Assembly (NCBI GenBank): GCA_934215995.1
Contig: CAKQBC010000132.1
Coordinates: 1 to 6,709 of the forward strand
Origin: an uncultured Bacillus sp.
GTDB taxonomy: Bacteria > Bacillota > Bacilli > Bacillales > DSM-1321
Length of the DNA stretch: 6,709 nt
Reading direction: 5' to 3'
Shown: positions 5,510 to 6,709 of the stretch, piece by piece
Numbering within the stretch: the stretch's first letter is position 1
How the letters are laid out: every line of letters begins with the position of its first letter
Made by a program: the position numbers and the translations under genes
The notes under the pieces: generated by a model
Told to the model about the DNA's origin: nothing
Seen by the model: only the letters and a program-made list of their open reading frames with translations
Databases searched by the model: none

Positions 5510-6709
5510 ATGTCTGCATTGGGCAATCGGATCAGGCAGCTTCGCAAGGAAAGAAAGCTGACCCTGGCAGATGTTGCTGCAGGAAAATTAACGAAGGGGA
5601 TGCTGAGCCTGATCGAAAATGGGAAGGCGCAGCCATCAATGGAAAGCCTGCAGCATATAGCCAGCCAGTTATCGGTAGACCTTGCGCAGCTCGTCGGAAA
5701 TGAAAACATTGAGGAAATCAGGAAATTGCTTGAGGAAGTCGAAGGAATCTGGAAAACAGTCACGATTCTCGATATGAAGCAGGCTATAGAGGTATGCAGC
5801 TTGATTGAACCATTTTTGCCGAAATTACCGGATACATATGAGGGAGCCAGGGTGTTGCAGATTTATAGTGAAGCCTTGTATGTCCAAGAGAAAGGCCAGT
5901 CTATGATTGAGCCGTTTGTTGAACGTGCTGAAACCATCTATAAGAAAATCCACCTGTACAATGAATATGTAAATGCCCGTATTTTTCGGACGTCTATGCA
6001 ATTCAGGCTGCATCATTATTCAGGTGCCCTTCAGGGATGTTTGGAATTAAGGGATGAAATAAAGAAAAACGGCTGGCGCATTACCGAAATCACCCGGCTG
6101 CAGCTTTTTTATTACGAGGCCATCCTTTATTTTGCAGTCGGCGATTATCATTTTGGAATGGCCAAAACAGAGGAAGCGCTGGCATTCATAAAAGAAACAA
6201 AAATTTATTATCTTGTGGAAGAATTGTACAGATTGGCCCATTTCGTCGACATGCTTGGGGAGAGAAAGGGTTTTTATTTGAATAAGCTCAAGCAATATGC
6301 CGATTTTACAGAAAGTGCGTATGCCAACTGGTTCTGTGATTACTGGCCAATCCATTATAATACGAGTTACACGCATGATTATGAGAAGGCAATGGCTATT
6401 ATAGACGAATTCAAATTTTCCGCCTACGGGTTCAATGAGCTGGAGAAGCATATTGCCGAGACATCAATCCTTTCGGAAAAAGGGATGGCATTGTGCGGGT
6501 TGAAGCAATATGGGCAAGCGCTGGATACGCTGGAAAGGCTGGAAGTGCCTTCTTATCTTCATCATCCTTTCGATTTGTCGCTGGAGTACCAGCTGTACGC
6601 ATACAGGGCGCTATGCCATTTTGAACTGGGCAACAGGAAGGAAGCGGAACGGGAAATCAAGGAGGCGGCGGAATTGATCGCACCGATGCCGCCGACACCA
6701 TACAAGGAC
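5510..6709 (+). CDS. XRE-family transcriptional regulator with TPR-like C-terminal domain, 3'-partial
   Basis: The frame from ATG 5510 runs 400 codons to the window edge without a stop. Residues 5-62 form a Cro/C1-type helix-turn-helix (GNRIRQLRKERKLTLADVA, then LTKGMLSLIENGKAQPS around the recognition helix). The rest is a long all-helical region with TPR-like helix pairs, for example around residues 209-230, GLKQYGQALDTLERLE from residue 330, and ELGNRKEAEREIKEAAELI near 373-391. This layout matches the RRNPP-type regulators of Bacillota (PlcR, NprR, PrgX relatives), many of which bind short secreted peptides. Whether this one does is inference. GGTGAG (5499-5504) lies 5 nt before the ATG as ribosome binding site. 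The gene is divergent from the MFS-CPBP operon, and two matching palindromes sit in between, so it probably controls both itself and that operon. Related proteins are about this long, so little is likely to be missing. Confidence 0.9.
   Translation, partial: MSALGNRIRQLRKERKLTLADVAAGKLTKGMLSLIENGKAQPSMESLQHIASQLSVDLAQLVGNENIEEIRKLLEEVEGIWKTVTILDMKQAIEVCSLIEPFLPKLPDTYEGARVLQIYSEALYVQEKGQSMIEPFVERAETIYKKIHLYNEYVNARIFRTSMQFRLHHYSGALQGCLELRDEIKKNGWRITEITRLQLFYYEAILYFAVGDYHFGMAKTEEALAFIKETKIYYLVEELYRLAHFVDMLGERKGFYLNKLKQYADFTESAYANWFCDYWPIHYNTSYTHDYEKAMAIIDEFKFSAYGFNELEKHIAETSILSEKGMALCGLKQYGQALDTLERLEVPSYLHHPFDLSLEYQLYAYRALCHFELGNRKEAEREIKEAAELIAPMPPTPYKD

Noticed and set aside
6047..6451. 134-codon open frame on the minus strand
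   Set aside because: It lies wholly antisense to the XRE-TPR regulator, whose frame is open over 400 codons with a convincing protein; the antisense product has no recognisable family.

Overview
The window comes from a low-to-moderate GC Bacillota genome, most likely Bacillaceae. Supporting signs are strong GGAGG-type ribosome binding sites, GTG starts, TATAAT -10 boxes, compact U-tailed hairpin terminators and the families present (MscS channel, DUF368, lactose-type PTS IIA, M23 peptidase with an EPHVHF motif, CPBP protease, XRE-TPR regulator). The genus cannot be fixed from the sequence.

Left part (1-3300, all + strand): four genes, each followed by its own Rho-independent terminator, so they look like separate transcription units. 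They are the C-terminal part of an MscS-type mechanosensitive channel (open at the left window edge), a DUF368 membrane protein (PopT-type undecaprenyl-phosphate transporter family), a small orphan lactose/cellobiose-type PTS IIA protein, and an M23 metallopeptidase without a visible signal peptide. The M23 gene is clearly more AT-rich than its neighbours. For the DUF368 and IIA genes, internal starts (GTG 895 and ATG 1830) fit the ribosome binding sites better than the longest open frames.

Right part (3300-6709): a minus-strand pair, MFS exporter followed 26 nt later by a CPBP intramembrane protease, transcribed divergently from a large + strand XRE-family regulator with a TPR-like C-terminal domain. 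The regulator frame is open for 400 codons and leaves the window without a stop. The 121-nt divergent intergenic region contains two palindromes with the same core, GTTTAAT-N3-ATTAAAC. One overlaps the -10 box of the regulator promoter and the other lies at the predicted start site of the MFS-CPBP transcript.

The most interesting unit is this regulator/operator/exporter/membrane-protease module. It looks like a self-contained locally regulated system, and the regulator has the layout of the peptide-sensing RRNPP group. The inducer and the transported substrate cannot be read from the sequence. No RNA genes, insertion sequences, CRISPR arrays or origins were seen, and no gene-free stretch exceeds 300 bases.
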